A stretch of 64,000 nt of DNA from Chloroflexota bacterium (GCA_021825925.1 JAKAFP010000008.1:62001-126000); one strand, 5' to 3'. Positions 34,979-45,959 are shown, counted from the stretch's first letter. Notes: generated from the letters alone by a model not told the origin. Numbers and translations: made by a program.

Positions 34979-36292
34979 TTGCGCGCATATGTAATTATTG
35001 ATCTCGGATTTGGCGACGCCGGTAAAGGGCTGATCACGGACTTCCTTGTCCGTCAGACCCAGGCCGGCGTTGTTGTGCGTTACAACGGAGGAGCCCAGGC
35101 CGGGCACAACGTGGTAACGCCTGATGGCATTCACCATACCTTTTCACAATTCGGATCAGGAAGTTTTTCTGCCGGAGTCAAAACATATCTTTCAAAAGAC
35201 ATGGTCGTCCATCCGAGCGCGCTGTTAGTCGAAGGGGATATACTGGTTAATAAAGGGGTCAATGATATTTTTTCAAGGATCAAGATCAACCCCCAAGCCC
35301 TGCTCATCACCCCCTACCACCAGGCTGCCAATCGGATCAAGGAACTTGCACGTGGCTCGGGCCGCCACGGATCCTGCGGCGTCGGCGTTGGCGAGACAGT
35401 TGAAGATTCCCTGGCGGGATATGACGATTGCATTGTCGCAGGCGACCTGGCAAAACCTGATCTCATACAACAAAAAATGGCCGCCATCAGGGAGCGAAAA
35501 AAAAGAGAATTAGGTAAAACAATTGGTCCTGATTTGTTTTCAGGCCTCACAGCCCTTGAATGGCAAGTGTTTCTTAAGGATGATCTGGCTGATCTCTGGA
35601 TGGATTCCATTCAAAGGATCACTGAGTTGGACCTTGTGGATGATTCTGATGTCCTTTCCAGCTGGGTAAAGGATTCCGAGACCTTGATTTTTGAGGGTGC
35701 CCAAGGCGTCTTGTTGGATACCAGGGTAGGTTTCTATCCGTATAACAGCTGGACGAACTGCAGACCTGAAAATGCGATAGCGCTTGTAAACGATTATGCA
35801 CCGACCAGTGAGATCATCAAGGTTGGGGTTTCACGGTGCTACGCCGTCCGTCACGGACCTGGACCTCTACCGACTGAAACGCATGAGCTGGATGGTCTTG
35901 TTACAGACCACAATCAGTTGAATTCCTGGCAGGGCAACGTCCGCTACGGCTGGTTTGACCAGGTGCTTTTCAACTATGCATTGAATGTCATTAAGGGGGT
36001 GGACCTGCTGGCGATCACCCACCTGGACATTTTGAATCGGTTGAAATCATGGAAGATGGGCAGCCATTATCATGCAGCTTTGGAAACAAGTTTAATATCC
36101 TTTCCATCACTTTCATCGGGTCAAAAAGAAAAATTAACCCAACAATTACTGGCTGTAAAAACACAATTTGATTCTTACCCATCAGTTGAAGAAGTTGTAT
36201 TGGATATCATCAAACAAACTGCGGGGCTGCCGGTCTCATTGGCTAGTCACGGTCCAAAAGCCCAGGATGTTCAATTCTTGATCGGAAAATAA
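34979..36292 (+). CDS. Adenylosuccinate-synthetase-like enzyme (divergent PurA paralogue)
   Basis: A 437-residue PurA-fold GTP-dependent ligase. It keeps the loop GFGDAGKG (PurA: GDEGKG; D13 kept, E14 to A), AGHNVV with the catalytic His (43), EGAQGVLLD, GPGPLPTE and GNVRYGWFDQ. The IMP-contact segment, usually TTGRGIGPAYEDK, reads HGSCGVGVGETVEDS, so the acceptor may not be IMP. PurA joins aspartate to a 6-oxopurine. The start is a TTG at 34979, the only start codon after an in-frame stop (TAG at 34967-34969); no clear ribosome site, so coupling to the VWA gene nine bases upstream is likely. Housekeeping PurA is probably encoded elsewhere. Confidence 0.83.
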   Translation: MRAYVIIDLGFGDAGKGLITDFLVRQTQAGVVVRYNGGAQAGHNVVTPDGIHHTFSQFGSGSFSAGVKTYLSKDMVVHPSALLVEGDILVNKGVNDIFSRIKINPQALLITPYHQAANRIKELARGSGRHGSCGVGVGETVEDSLAGYDDCIVAGDLAKPDLIQQKMAAIRERKKRELGKTIGPDLFSGLTALEWQVFLKDDLADLWMDSIQRITELDLVDDSDVLSSWVKDSETLIFEGAQGVLLDTRVGFYPYNSWTNCRPENAIALVNDYAPTSEIIKVGVSRCYAVRHGPGPLPTETHELDGLVTDHNQLNSWQGNVRYGWFDQVLFNYALNVIKGVDLLAITHLDILNRLKSWKMGSHYHAALETSLISFPSLSSGQKEKLTQQLLAVKTQFDSYPSVEEVVLDIIKQTAGLPVSLASHGPKAQDVQFLIGK

Positions 36293-36314
36293 CCCATCAC
36301 CAGGACTTACAAGA

Positions 36315-37115
36315 ATGTGTGAAAACCTATACCAATACAGATTTGAGAAATGCACCTCACTAGATGAGATTGCCAGTCTAAGACATCAATATCTGGATGG
36401 GTTGATCGAACCTCAAGAATTTTTCCTCGAGCTGGCAGTTGTCAATGCCAAGATTTATATGATCCATCTCAATGATGAACAGATGGGCTATTTTCTGATT
36501 AATGATGAATCTGTCCTAATAGAGTATTTCATCATACAAAAATATGTGTTTCTCGCCGATTCCATATTGATGAGAATTGTGGATGATTTTTCGATCACCA
36601 AAGGTGTATGCAAGACTTTTGACCACCTGTTTCTCTCCTGTTGTGTTGGCATACAAAAGAAGATGCGAGTCGTTGGAGTTCTATTTAGAACCTACCATCC
36701 AGCCAGTGATATAGGTCAACATAGAGAGATATCAGTAAGGCAAGCCACTATTGCTGATGAAAAACATATCATTGAGATCAACGAAGAAGTCTTTGACCAC
36801 GATCATGAAGTGCTGGAGTATATTCACAAAAAACAGCTCTTGATCTTTGAAAAAGAGGGCACTCCCGTTGGTTTTGGGATTTTTTCAAGGGTGATTGAAG
36901 GCAGACCGGATTTTGATATTGGCATGCTGGTTGAAAAAGGATTCCGCGGTCAGGGGTTAGGTCAATTCATCATCAGTTATTTGGCTGATTATTGCTTTAG
37001 CTGGGGATGGCGGCCAGTTGCTGGTTGTGCGGTTGACAACATCGCCTCCAGGCGTACATTGGAGAAAGCCGGATTCATTGCCGATTACCGCATGTTGGAG
37101 TTTTCATTTAGATAA
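36315..37115 (+). CDS. GNAT-family N-acetyltransferase, two GNAT-like halves
   Basis: A 266-residue protein. The C-terminal half (about 138-266) is a clear GNAT domain, with VRQATIADEKHI, FGIFSRVIEG, the acetyl-CoA loop VEKGFRGQGLGQFII and NIASRRTLEKAGF. The N-terminal half (1-130) has the strand-helix pattern of a second, degenerate GNAT fold without the R/Q-x-x-G-x-G/A loop. The gene starts 22 bases after the PurA-like stop and belongs to the same operon. It is AT-rich. The acceptor amine is unknown. Confidence 0.82.
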   Translation: MCENLYQYRFEKCTSLDEIASLRHQYLDGLIEPQEFFLELAVVNAKIYMIHLNDEQMGYFLINDESVLIEYFIIQKYVFLADSILMRIVDDFSITKGVCKTFDHLFLSCCVGIQKKMRVVGVLFRTYHPASDIGQHREISVRQATIADEKHIIEINEEVFDHDHEVLEYIHKKQLLIFEKEGTPVGFGIFSRVIEGRPDFDIGMLVEKGFRGQGLGQFIISYLADYCFSWGWRPVAGCAVDNIASRRTLEKAGFIADYRMLEFSFR

Positions 37116-37159
37116 TATAATTTGTCATCAATCAAGAAACTTAAAGATCAGAGGGCAAA

Positions 37160-38014
37160 ATGGATGATCCAATAAAATCACTATCTGATGTTTCAGGAAC
37201 AATGTTGATCACCCTTTATTCACGTGCCAGAGAAACGATGAGTCCAGACCCGATCATCCAGGACCCCAAAGCGGTGGAGATCATCAACATCTTCAAAAAA
37301 GAGTTGGCCGGGTCATCCAATCCGATCCATCAGAAGATCGTCAATGACACATACAACCCTAAATTGGCGGTAACCATGGCACTGCGAAGCCGGTGCTTTG
37401 ACCGTTACGTGCTTAATTTTTTGGAACGCCATCCAGACGGGACGGTGATCAATTTCGGCTGCGGCCTGGATACACGCTTTGACCGCATTGATAACGGAAA
37501 TGTAAAATGGTTTGATATAGATTTTGAATCCGTGATCGCGCTTCGCCGCCGCTTCATGGCAGAAACCGATCGCCGACGCTTCATTGCATGTTCCATTCTG
37601 GATGAGGCCTGGACCGAACAAGTCAAAACTGGAGGCCCCTTTTTGATTCTGGCCGAGGGAGTTTTCATGTATCTCACGGAGACTGCCGTGAAAAACCTCC
37701 TAGCCATGGTCAAAGCCAAGCTGGGATCGTTTGAACTTGTATGCGAGGTGTCAAACCTTTACTGGGTCAAAAAAATGACCACTCCATACATGCAGCAAAA
37801 ATTCAAACGGCAATTAGGGATGGAAAGCGGCGCGCTTTTTTCTTTTGGCATCCCTGATAGTCATTACTTTGAAACATGGGCACCTGATTACACATTGCTG
37901 GATGATTGGACCTATTTTGACGACCGCGAGAAAAAACTGAGGTGGTTCAACTTATTCTCAAAAATTGATGTGATTCGCAGAGTGCAGTGGACCATCCATT
38001 ATCAAATCGGATAA
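37160..38014 (+). CDS. LCMT/TcmP-type SAM-dependent carboxyl or O-methyltransferase
   Basis: A 284-residue class I methyltransferase of the leucine carboxyl methyltransferase / tetracenomycin TcmP family. It has the early ITLYSRARET, LRSRCFDRYV, the SAM loop VINFGCGLDTRFDR, VKWFDIDFESVIALRR and LAEGVFMYL. Bacterial members are often found in specialised-metabolite clusters and methylate hydroxyl or carboxyl groups of small molecules. AGAGGGCAAA precedes the ATG. It lies 44 bases after the GNAT gene and 31 before the next methyltransferase, both in the same operon. Confidence 0.86.
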   Translation: MDDPIKSLSDVSGTMLITLYSRARETMSPDPIIQDPKAVEIINIFKKELAGSSNPIHQKIVNDTYNPKLAVTMALRSRCFDRYVLNFLERHPDGTVINFGCGLDTRFDRIDNGNVKWFDIDFESVIALRRRFMAETDRRRFIACSILDEAWTEQVKTGGPFLILAEGVFMYLTETAVKNLLAMVKAKLGSFELVCEVSNLYWVKKMTTPYMQQKFKRQLGMESGALFSFGIPDSHYFETWAPDYTLLDDWTYFDDREKKLRWFNLFSKIDVIRRVQWTIHYQIG

Positions 38015-38045
38015 GCGGAAACTCAGACATGAAAAAAGGGATACT

Positions 38046-38612
38046 ATGGAAACAATGAGTTTCGAAGATTATGCTCAACTTTTAAAAGGAACTCGCGGCG
38101 AATATTATGACGGCCGATGGGAATATTACAAAGAAGTCATTGAAATTGTTCATCAACTGAACCCGACATCCGTGCTTGAACTTGGCCCCGGGTCGCACAC
38201 CATAGTTAAGAACTGCGATATTATGGTAAAACCTGAGGATGATGATTGGGGCAGACCGATTAATCCCATCAATCGCGTTCATTTTTTTGATGCCACTGAA
38301 AAAGACTGGCCGATCGCTGACAAGCAATACGACTTGTTTATTGCCTTGCAGGTTTGGGAACACCTGAGCAACAAACAGAGCCGAGCCTTTCGAGAAGTCA
38401 TGCGCATCTCAAAGGCTGCCATTTTAAGCCTGCCTTATTGGTGGGATTGCCCGGTGAATGATGCCAATTATCCAGAACATCATCACATAGATGAAGAACT
38501 GATCGCTGATTGGACCTTGAACATCAAACCAGAAAATGTGATCAAAATTGCCAGAACCGGTGACCGCGTGAGCAAAGGTCCGCGTATCATCTATTATTGG
38601 AGGTTTAATTAG
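38046..38612 (+). CDS. Class I SAM-dependent methyltransferase
   Basis: A 188-residue protein with a Rossmann methyltransferase core. SVLELGPGSHTIV is motif I, the segment ATEKDWPIADKQYDLFIALQVWEHLSN covers the acidic and post-I motifs (given here in parts: ATEKDWPI, then YDLFIALQVWEHL), and AAILSLPYWWDCP is the strand 5 region. The tail HHHIDEELIADW may form the substrate pocket. It is shorter than the LCMT-like protein and not closely related to it. It is gene six of seven in the operon. Substrate unknown. Confidence 0.82.
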   Translation: METMSFEDYAQLLKGTRGEYYDGRWEYYKEVIEIVHQLNPTSVLELGPGSHTIVKNCDIMVKPEDDDWGRPINPINRVHFFDATEKDWPIADKQYDLFIALQVWEHLSNKQSRAFREVMRISKAAILSLPYWWDCPVNDANYPEHHHIDEELIADWTLNIKPENVIKIARTGDRVSKGPRIIYYWRFN

Positions 38613-38651
38613 TAACAAAATTGTGGTAACTACACATTTCGGACAACAGAT

Positions 38652-38939
38652 ATGATCAAACCTTATGAATGCACACAATGTGGAGCCACTGAGTTCGATG
38701 ATATTAGTGTAAACAAGGTTCGCTGCGCATATTGTGGAAGTTTGTTTGCAGTGACAAAAAAAGAACCCACCTTGTTTATCAATAATGGCGCGAATGTCAC
38801 ATTCGGCAAAAACGCAAATGTCGAAGTGCGTGGCGACATTGAAATTGAAAAGGGTGCAAATGTTGACATACAAGGAAAGGTAACTGTACTAAAAGGCCGG
38901 GAGCAGAAAGCTTTCAGCCTGACTCTGATAAAACCATAG
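38652..38939 (+). CDS. Zinc-ribbon mini-protein with short beta-repeat tail
   Basis: A 95-residue protein. Residues 7-29 form a zinc ribbon with CTQCG and CAYCG, echoing the ribbon at the start of the pseudokinase that opens the same operon. The rest consists of short beta-repeats (NNGANVTFGKNANVEVRG, then EIEKGANVDIQGKVTV) like the right-handed beta-helix of bactofilins or polymer-forming proteins. It is the last gene of the operon; a terminator follows. The function is not known. The gene is small but well supported by the motifs. Confidence 0.75.
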   Translation: MIKPYECTQCGATEFDDISVNKVRCAYCGSLFAVTKKEPTLFINNGANVTFGKNANVEVRGDIEIEKGANVDIQGKVTVLKGREQKAFSLTLIKP

Positions 38940-39003
38940 TTCCAATAACTCATAATTAGCAGTTCAAGGTTTCAGCTAGAAGCATCAACAATATATCATT
39001 AAA

Positions 39004-39038
39004 GCAAAATTCCGGCTGCCGCATAGCCGGAATTTTGC
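39004..39038. terminator. Bidirectional terminator between the seven-gene operon and araA
   Basis: Perfect 14-bp arms gcaaaattccggct / agccggaattttgc around a seven-base loop, between convergent transcription units, 64 bases after one and 50 before the other. Confidence 0.9.
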
Positions 39039-39088
39039 ACGTAAAAGGAGAGAAATGTCCCAGTAAGGGAACGGATGTTGTCTAAAGT

Positions 39089-40594
39089 TTAGTGGTTGCC
39101 ACGCATGTGGTAGTACGCTTCGTTCCAGTGGATTTCTTTTTTAAACTCGCTCAATTTCGTATTCTCATCAATCAGGAGCAGTTCGATGCCCGCCATCTCG
39201 GCAAAATCCTGCATATGTTCGGCGGTCAGATCAAAACTGAAGCTGGTATGATGAGCTCCACCGGCATAGATCCAGGCGGCTGCAGCCACTTTCAGGTTCG
39301 GACGAGGTAGCCACAAGGCGCGTGCCACGGGCAGTTTGGGCAGCGCTTGATCGGTTGGCACCACATCCACCACATTGGCCACCATTCTAAAGCGGTCGCC
39401 CATATCCATGATCGAAGCAGCGACTGCCGGGCCGGTCTTGGAATCAAAGATCGCGCGCACGGGATCAGCCTTGCCGCCAATGGATAGGGGCAGGATATCG
39501 AGTTTGGGTTTACCACTGGAAATGGATTCACTCACCTCGAGCATGTGGGCACCGAGGATCTTGTCGCCAGAGGGATGGAAGTGATAGGTGTAATCTTCCA
39601 TAAAGCTCATGCCGCCGGGCAACCCTACGCCCATGACCTTCATGGCGCGCACAAGGGCGGATGTCTTCCAATCGCCCTCAGCGCCAAAACCGTATCCATC
39701 GCGCATCAAGCGTTGAACAGCAATACCGGGCAGTTGTGTCAACCCGTAGAGGTCTTCAAAGTTGGTGGTAAAGGCTTTGAAACCGCCATCCACGAGGAAA
39801 CTGCGCATGCCGACTTCAATACGAGCAGCTTCGACCAGGGATTGATGCGCCTTGCCACCTAGCAGTAAGGCCGGGGCAACACTATATTCATCCTGATAAG
39901 TTTGAACCAGTTTCTTGATATCAGCATCACTGGCTTCATTGACATATTTGACCAATTCGCCCACCCCGTAAGCATGGACGGCGAAACCAAATTTGATCTG
40001 GGCCTCAACTTTATCCCCTTCGGTAACAGCTACATTGCGCATGTTGTCGCCAAAACGCGCAAGTTTAGCGCCCTGCCAATCTGCCCAACCCGCTGCCACG
40101 CGCGCCCAAACCCCCAGGCTGGCCTGCACTTCGGGGTCTTGCCAGTGTCCAACGACGACCTTGCGTTCCAAACGCAGGCGGCTGCCAATAAACCCGTACT
40201 CACGGTCTCCATGGGCAGCCTGATTAAGATTCATGAAATCCATATCCATTTCGGACCAGGGAATTTCACTGTTGTACTGGGTGTGCAAATGGACCAATGG
40301 TTTTTTCAAATGGGTTAAACCGGCGATCCACATTCGCGCAGGAGAGAAGGTGTGCATCCAGGTGATCAATCCAATACACTGATGTGCGTTGTTGGCTTCG
40401 AGACATAAGGCCAGGATCTCTTCAGAAGTCTTTACCACCGGTTTGAAAACCACTTTAACCGGAATCTCGCTGCATGCATCCAGAGCCTTGGCAATTTCTG
40501 TTGAATGCGCGGCCACCTGGAGCAAAGTCTCAGGACCGTATAAATGCTGGCTGCCGGTGACAAACCAAATTTCGTATTGTTTTAGATCGATCAC
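39089..40594 (-). CDS. araA: L-arabinose isomerase
   Basis: A 501-residue enzyme that turns L-arabinose into L-ribulose. Typical parts are [12 protein letters not shown] at the start, [49 protein letters not shown] in the variant form [12 protein letters not shown], and [12 protein letters not shown]. Conserved metal-site residues (E306, E333, H350, H450 in E. coli numbering) have counterparts in these segments. The start is GTG at 40594, preceded by AAGGAG six bases upstream; the frame's TTG at 40615 lies before that site. It is the last gene of araB-araD-araA, 45 bases after araD. Confidence 0.95.
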   Translation of the reverse strand: MIDLKQYEIWFVTGSQHLYGPETLLQVAAHSTEIAKALDACSEIPVKVVFKPVVKTSEEILALCLEANNAHQCIGLITWMHTFSPARMWIAGLTHLKKPLVHLHTQYNSEIPWSEMDMDFMNLNQAAHGDREYGFIGSRLRLERKVVVGHWQDPEVQASLGVWARVAAGWADWQGAKLARFGDNMRNVAVTEGDKVEAQIKFGFAVHAYGVGELVKYVNEASDADIKKLVQTYQDEYSVAPALLLGGKAHQSLVEAARIEVGMRSFLVDGGFKAFTTNFEDLYGLTQLPGIAVQRLMRDGYGFGAEGDWKTSALVRAMKVMGVGLPGGMSFMEDYTYHFHPSGDKILGAHMLEVSESISSGKPKLDILPLSIGGKADPVRAIFDSKTGPAVAASIMDMGDRFRMVANVVDVVPTDQALPKLPVARALWLPRPNLKVAAAAWIYAGGAHHTSFSFDLTAEHMQDFAEMAGIELLLIDENTKLSEFKKEIHWNEAYYHMRGNH

Positions 40595-40639
40595 TTTTAA
40601 CTCCTTAACTATCAATATAAGTATAGAGATCCGCGGCGG

Positions 40640-41281
40640 TTATTGACCGTAGACCCCCGTATAACGCTGATGAAGGGATTTAATTTGTTCGGCCGGGATT
40701 TCATCCGGCGTGCCAATTTGCAACGCCATCCAAACAGTGGCAGCCACGTCTTCGGTCATGACGGCGGCTTTAACTGCTGACACTGCGTCTTTACCAATAG
40801 TGAATACGCCGTGATTCTTGAGCAGCACCGCGGGAGAACGTCCGATGCTTTCGAGCACCACCTTGCCAATGGCTTCATCACCGATCAGTGCAAATCCGCC
40901 ACAAGGGATGGGACCACCGAACTCGTCAGCAATAGCAGTCAAAACACACGGAATGGACCTTCCAACGGCTGCGAAGGCTGTGGCATAGCGAGAATGGGTG
41001 TGTACGATGCCATTCACATCTGCACGATGTTGGTAGATATATAAATGGCTCCAGGTATCAGAGGAAGGTTTGCAATGCCCTTCGACCACCTTGCCGGCCA
41101 TATTGAGCACCACCATGTCTTCAGGACGCAGTTTTTCAAAGGGGACACCACTGGGCTTGATCACCATCAAACCCGAATCAATATCCCGGGCACTGACATT
41201 GCCGCTCGTCCACGCAACCAGGTTATTCTTCGGAAGTTCACGATTCAGTTCGACCAATTCTTCTTTCAGTTTTTCAAGCAT
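40640..41281 (-). CDS. araD: L-ribulose-5-phosphate 4-epimerase
   Basis: A 213-residue class II aldolase/epimerase. It has NLVAWTSGNVSARD, IKPSGVPFEKL, VHTHSRYATAFAA with the zinc histidines, and LLKNHGVFTIG with the third metal histidine. It links ribulokinase output to xylulose-5-phosphate and the pentose phosphate pathway. It is somewhat shorter than the E. coli enzyme (231), losing the C-terminal tail. TAAGGAG supports the ATG. It lies between araB (42 bases) and araA (45 bases) in one operon. Confidence 0.92.
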   Translation of the reverse strand: MLEKLKEELVELNRELPKNNLVAWTSGNVSARDIDSGLMVIKPSGVPFEKLRPEDMVVLNMAGKVVEGHCKPSSDTWSHLYIYQHRADVNGIVHTHSRYATAFAAVGRSIPCVLTAIADEFGGPIPCGGFALIGDEAIGKVVLESIGRSPAVLLKNHGVFTIGKDAVSAVKAAVMTEDVAATVWMALQIGTPDEIPAEQIKSLHQRYTGVYGQ

Positions 41282-41323
41282 TCATTACTCCTTACTGAGG
41301 TTACCTGTTTCTTCAACAGGTGA

Positions 41324-42925
41324 TTATTTCATCGAGTCAATCGCAACTCGTTCAATCGCAAGTCCATTTTTATAACGCGCCATGAAAATGGCAAAGCCTT
41401 CCACATCTTTAGCATCAGGTGTTATGGTTTTTCCATTTTGATCTGCAAAAACTTTCTTTGTCAGATACTCTTCAAGCGATTCCTTATCGGCCTTATTCAA
41501 CATGAAAGAAGCCAGCAAGGCGATCCCCCAGGCGCCCCCCTCGCCTGCGGTCTCCATCACAGCCACCGGCACATTCATCGCCGCAGCCATGATCTTTTGT
41601 CCCACGTCCCTGGTTTTAAAGAAGCCCCCATGACCAAGGACCTGGTCAACTTTTACCTTTTCCTGTTCAAACAGGATATCCAATCCAACTTTTAAAGCGC
41701 CAAGAGAAGAGAACAGATGCACCCGCATGAAGTTGGCCAGGTTGAATCGGCTTTCGGGTGTGCGTACGAACAGCGGACGTCCTTCTTCAAAATGAGTGAT
41801 ATGTTCACCGGAAAGGTAATTGTAAGCTAATAGATTGCCGCCATCTGCATCCCCTTGAAGCGCTTTTTGGTAGAGCAGTTCAAACAATTTATTTTGATCC
41901 ACTTCGACCCCCAGCAGGCCGGTAAACTCCTGAAACAATCCGATCCAGGCATTAAGGTCGGAGGTGCAGTTGTTGCAATGCACCATGGCGACTGGTTTGC
42001 CGGTGGGGGTTGTAACCATGTCAATCTCGGCGTATCGCCTGGATAATGCTTTTTCGAGCACGATCATGGCAAAAACGGAGGTGCCTGCAGAGACGTTGCC
42101 TGTACGTTCAGCCACGCTGTTGGTGGCCACCATACCTGTCCCAGCATCCCCTTCTGGTGGACAAAGCGGAATACCTGCCTTGAGGGCTCCAGTCGGGTCA
42201 AGCAATTTGGCACCGGCTTCAGTTAACTCACCCGCCCTCTCACCTGCTGTGAGTACTTTTGGCAGAATATCTTGAAGCTTGAATGGCAGGTTCAGAGAAT
42301 TGAGCTTCTCATCGAAAAGCTTGAGCATGCCTTTATCGTAATCATTGGTGTTACTGTCAATGGGGAACATCCCCGAGGCTTCACCCACTCCCAACACTTT
42401 TTGGCCGGTTAATTTCCAGTGCACGTAGCCCGCAAGGGTTGAGAGATAGGTGATATTCTTGACGTGGGATTCGTTATTCAGGATCGCCTGATAAAGATGG
42501 GCAATGCTCCAGCGTTGAGGGATAGTGAAATCGAACAACTCACTTAGCTGGCTGGAAGCTTCTTCGGTCATGGTATTGCGCCAGGTGCGGAAAGGTACCA
42601 GCAGGTTTTCACCTTGATCAAACACCATGTAACCATGCATCATCGCGCTGAAACCGATGGCGCCAATTTTTGTTAGGGGCGTGTTGTACTTATTCAATAC
42701 GTCGTCACATAGGTTACGGTAACAATCCTGCAAGCCAGTCCAAATATCATCCAGGCTGTACGTCCAGACACCGTTTTCGTATCGGTTTTCCCAATCGTGG
42801 CTTCCTGAAGCAATCGGGGAATGATCTTCAGCGATCAGGACAGCCTTGATACGGGTAGATCCGAATTCGATGCCCAGAAAAGTTTGGCCGTTGTTTATTG
42901 CAGTTTGGATGGCTTGTTGATTCAT
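41324..42925 (-). CDS. araB: FGGY-family carbohydrate kinase, probable ribulokinase
   Basis: A 533-residue FGGY kinase. [15 protein letters not shown] is the phosphate-1 loop, ATP-binding sequences include [12 protein letters not shown] and [20 protein letters not shown], and [13 protein letters not shown] is the adenosine motif region. It is less like E. coli AraB than like the larger FGGY kinases of clostridia, but its place upstream of araD and araA points to L-ribulose. AGGA eight bases before the ATG at 42925 supports that start over an in-frame ATG at 42946. The 264 bases upstream, before the permease gene, presumably carry a promoter. Confidence 0.85.
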   Translation of the reverse strand: MNQQAIQTAINNGQTFLGIEFGSTRIKAVLIAEDHSPIASGSHDWENRYENGVWTYSLDDIWTGLQDCYRNLCDDVLNKYNTPLTKIGAIGFSAMMHGYMVFDQGENLLVPFRTWRNTMTEEASSQLSELFDFTIPQRWSIAHLYQAILNNESHVKNITYLSTLAGYVHWKLTGQKVLGVGEASGMFPIDSNTNDYDKGMLKLFDEKLNSLNLPFKLQDILPKVLTAGERAGELTEAGAKLLDPTGALKAGIPLCPPEGDAGTGMVATNSVAERTGNVSAGTSVFAMIVLEKALSRRYAEIDMVTTPTGKPVAMVHCNNCTSDLNAWIGLFQEFTGLLGVEVDQNKLFELLYQKALQGDADGGNLLAYNYLSGEHITHFEEGRPLFVRTPESRFNLANFMRVHLFSSLGALKVGLDILFEQEKVKVDQVLGHGGFFKTRDVGQKIMAAAMNVPVAVMETAGEGGAWGIALLASFMLNKADKESLEEYLTKKVFADQNGKTITPDAKDVEGFAIFMARYKNGLAIERVAIDSMK

Positions 42926-43189
42926 TAATAGTCCTACCTTCGACATATAAGGTTATTACAATAAATCTCAGTAAAACAATTAGGCAACTCAATACCCAGA
43001 GGCAACACTAAACATACGGTGTCATCAATATGACCGATGTCCGCCAATGGTTTTTTTCTATAAATAAGTTGTTTTTGCTTTTCGAACAATTGTTGCTTAC
43101 TAAAGAGTAAGATTTTTGACTAATTTAATACCGTTCTTTTCCAAATTGATCTACGAAACTACCATTCAATTTAGATGATTATTTGCATA

Positions 43190-44350
43190 CTAGCTTTTAT
43201 TTTTCTGGTAAACATCAAATAATACTGCAGCTAAAAGCACTAAACCTTTAACTACTTTTTGCCAATCAATACCCAGACCCATGATGGACATACCGTTATT
43301 CATAACACCAATGATGAAGGCGCCTACTACTGCACCGATCACTTTGCCAATACCGCCGCTCGCTGAGGCGCCACCAATAAAGCATGCGGCAATAACATCC
43401 AATTCCATGCCATCGCCGGCGTTGGGTGTTGCACTGTTAAGGCGGGCTGTTACGATCAAACCGGCCAAGGCAGATAAAACCCCCATATTGATGAAGGTTC
43501 CAAACAATAATTTCGGGGTATTCACGCCGGAAAGCCTTGCGGCTTTTTCATTGCCACCCAACGCGTAGATCCTTCTACCAATTACGGTTTGACTGCTTAC
43601 AAAGGAATATAGAGTGATCAAGACAAACAACAGCACCAGAACATTAGGCAATCCTTTATATGAAGCCAGAATAAAGCACAAACCTATGATAGCTGCTGAG
43701 ATCACCAAGTTTTTTATGATGAAAATATAGGCTGGCAACACTTCAAACCCATATTTCCGTTCGTGTTGTCGGGTTCTATAATCGAGAAAAACAAGTGCAA
43801 TAGCCAATATTGCGCCGATGATAATCGTAGTCAGGTGGATGCCCTCAACATGGAAGAAATCAGGAATGAACCCGGTACTGATTTTTTGAAAGCCAGTGGG
43901 GAAAGGTCCAATAGATTCTCCTTGCAGCAAGACAAAAGTCAATCCACGGAAAATCAACATACCTGCCAAAGTAACGATGAATGCCGGGATCTTAACATAG
44001 GCGACCCAATAACCTTGCCAGGCACCTACGACAGCACCAAGTATCAAACAAATAACAACTGTGACAATCCAGTTAACATCCATCTTAACAATAAGGACCG
44101 ATGCAACAGCACCGATCACTGCGACGACGGACCCTACTGACAAATCAATCCAGCCAGAGATAATGATAAGCAGCATGCCTAACGCCATGGCAATAATATA
44201 GCTATTTTGCAGAACCAAGTTAGTAATGTTGACCGGTTTGAACAAAATCCCTTTTGTGATTATCTGGAATAGAATCATGATCACAACCAAAGCTATGAGC
44301 ATGGCATAATCACGGATATTGTTTTTCAGAAAGGAAGATAAACTTTTCAT
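43190..44350 (-). CDS. Sugar ABC transporter permease, GguB/MmsB-like
   Basis: A 386-residue permease with about ten helices. It has the family segments [55 protein letters not shown] and [12 protein letters not shown], and the long insertion after helix 5 that marks the GguB/XylH group. The start overlaps the ATPase gene by four bases (ATGA). It forms the channel of a monosaccharide importer with the ATPase and binding protein upstream. The adjacent arabinose genes suggest L-arabinose or related pentoses. Confidence 0.9.
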   Translation of the reverse strand: MKSLSSFLKNNIRDYAMLIALVVIMILFQIITKGILFKPVNITNLVLQNSYIIAMALGMLLIIISGWIDLSVGSVVAVIGAVASVLIVKMDVNWIVTVVICLILGAVVGAWQGYWVAYVKIPAFIVTLAGMLIFRGLTFVLLQGESIGPFPTGFQKISTGFIPDFFHVEGIHLTTIIIGAILAIALVFLDYRTRQHERKYGFEVLPAYIFIIKNLVISAAIIGLCFILASYKGLPNVLVLLFVLITLYSFVSSQTVIGRRIYALGGNEKAARLSGVNTPKLLFGTFINMGVLSALAGLIVTARLNSATPNAGDGMELDVIAACFIGGASASGGIGKVIGAVVGAFIIGVMNNGMSIMGLGIDWQKVVKGLVLLAAVLFDVYQKNKS

Positions 44351-45885
44351 AATTCATTCACCTCTTGGGTCATGATGTGTTTCATAACTATTTCTGGTGT
44401 TGCTTGTTTGGATGGCATCTCACCAACGATCTTCCCTTCGCGCACGATGTAAATCCGATCGCAAACACCCAGCACTTCAGATAATTCTGAAGAAATCAGG
44501 ATGATTCCTTTACCTTCACTTGCCAGGCGATTAATGATGGTATAGATTTCAAACTTCGCCCCTACATCAATACCCCTGGTTGGTTCATCCAAGATTAAAA
44601 CATCTGGAGTGGCAAATAACCACTTGCTGAGTACGACCTTTTGCTGATTGCCGCCAGATAAATTAACTGCAAGTTGCTGTAAACTGGAGCACTTAATATT
44701 TAATTTTTCACGATATCCACTTGTGACAGACATTTCCTTGGGTTGATTGATTACGAACCCATTGGAAACGGCTCTTAAATTTGCAAGCGTAATATTCTCT
44801 TTAATATCTTGAATCAGCACCAAACCATATGCTTTTCGGTCTTCTGTTGCATAGGCAATGCCGTTTTTTACTGCTTTATCAATCGAGCTGATATCAATTT
44901 GCTTGCCTGATTTATATGCAAACCCAGAGATGTGTTTTCCATAAGAGTGGCCAAAAATACTCATGGCCAATTCCGTTCTTCCGGCGCCCATCAAACCCGC
45001 AAGACCAACGACTTCACCCCTGCGGACATTTATGTTCACATTGGAACTTACCTTAAGGTCCGAATGAACAGGATGGTAAACATTCCAATCTTTTACCTCA
45101 AAAATCACTTCACCAATTTCATTTTCGCGAGGCGGAAAACGATGTGTAATATCACGTCCCACCATTCCTCGAATGATTCGGTCTTCGCTGATCTTGTCCA
45201 CTTTACAGTCCAAGGTTTCAACCGTTGCGCCATCACGTAGAATTGTAATTGAGTCTGCAACCTTGGAAATTTCGTCCAGCTTGTGAGAAATCAAAATGGA
45301 AGAGATCCCATGAGATTTTAATTGAAGGAGTAAATCAAGCAGCTTATCACTATCAGTTTCATTCAATGAAGCAGTAGGCTCATCTAATATTAACAGTTTT
45401 ACTTTCTTTGCCAAAGCCTTGGCAATTTCGACCAGTTGTTGTTTTCCAACCCCAAGGGTTGAGATGATCGTATTTGGATTTTCATGTAATCCAACTTTTT
45501 TCAATAATTCGATGCTCTTTGCTACTGATGCTTTCCAATTAATTACACCCCTTTTACTTTGCTCGTTTCCAAGAAAGAGGTTTTCAACAATTGACAAAGT
45601 TGGTATAAGAGCAAGTTCTTGATGAATAATTACCAGTCCAACCGCTTCAGAATGGCTGATATCTTTAAACCGACACTCGTTTCCTTGAAAATAGATCTCA
45701 CCTTCATAAGTGCCATGTGGATAAACACCACTAAGCACCTTCATCAACGTTGACTTACCAGCACCGTTTTCTCCGACCAAGGCATGAATCTCGCCCTCAG
45801 TGACGCTAAAACTTACATTATCAAGTGCTTTCACTCCGGGAAATGACTTACTAATATTGCGCATTTCCAAAATGACATCAGCCAT
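44347..45885 (-). CDS. Sugar ABC transporter ATP-binding protein, GguA/MmsA-like
   Basis: A 512-residue fused double ATPase of the RbsA/XylG/GguA type. In the N-terminal half the Walker A is [11 protein letters not shown] and Walker [12 protein letters not shown]. In the C-terminal half the signature is [12 protein letters not shown] and Walker [15 protein letters not shown], while its P-loop is degenerate ([12 protein letters not shown]), as usual in this family. It energises import through the permease whose gene it overlaps by four bases. A stable hairpin (45960-45987) lies between it and the binding-protein gene. Confidence 0.93.
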   Translation of the reverse strand: MADVILEMRNISKSFPGVKALDNVSFSVTEGEIHALVGENGAGKSTLMKVLSGVYPHGTYEGEIYFQGNECRFKDISHSEAVGLVIIHQELALIPTLSIVENLFLGNEQSKRGVINWKASVAKSIELLKKVGLHENPNTIISTLGVGKQQLVEIAKALAKKVKLLILDEPTASLNETDSDKLLDLLLQLKSHGISSILISHKLDEISKVADSITILRDGATVETLDCKVDKISEDRIIRGMVGRDITHRFPPRENEIGEVIFEVKDWNVYHPVHSDLKVSSNVNINVRRGEVVGLAGLMGAGRTELAMSIFGHSYGKHISGFAYKSGKQIDISSIDKAVKNGIAYATEDRKAYGLVLIQDIKENITLANLRAVSNGFVINQPKEMSVTSGYREKLNIKCSSLQQLAVNLSGGNQQKVVLSKWLFATPDVLILDEPTRGIDVGAKFEIYTIINRLASEGKGIILISSELSEVLGVCDRIYIVREGKIVGEMPSKQATPEIVMKHIMTQEVNEL

Positions 45886-45959
45886 GGTTGATTAGTCCTT
45901 AATTAAAGATGAATAAAAGAAATTATAGTAAAAACTTCTTGAAAATTCAACAAATTTTA

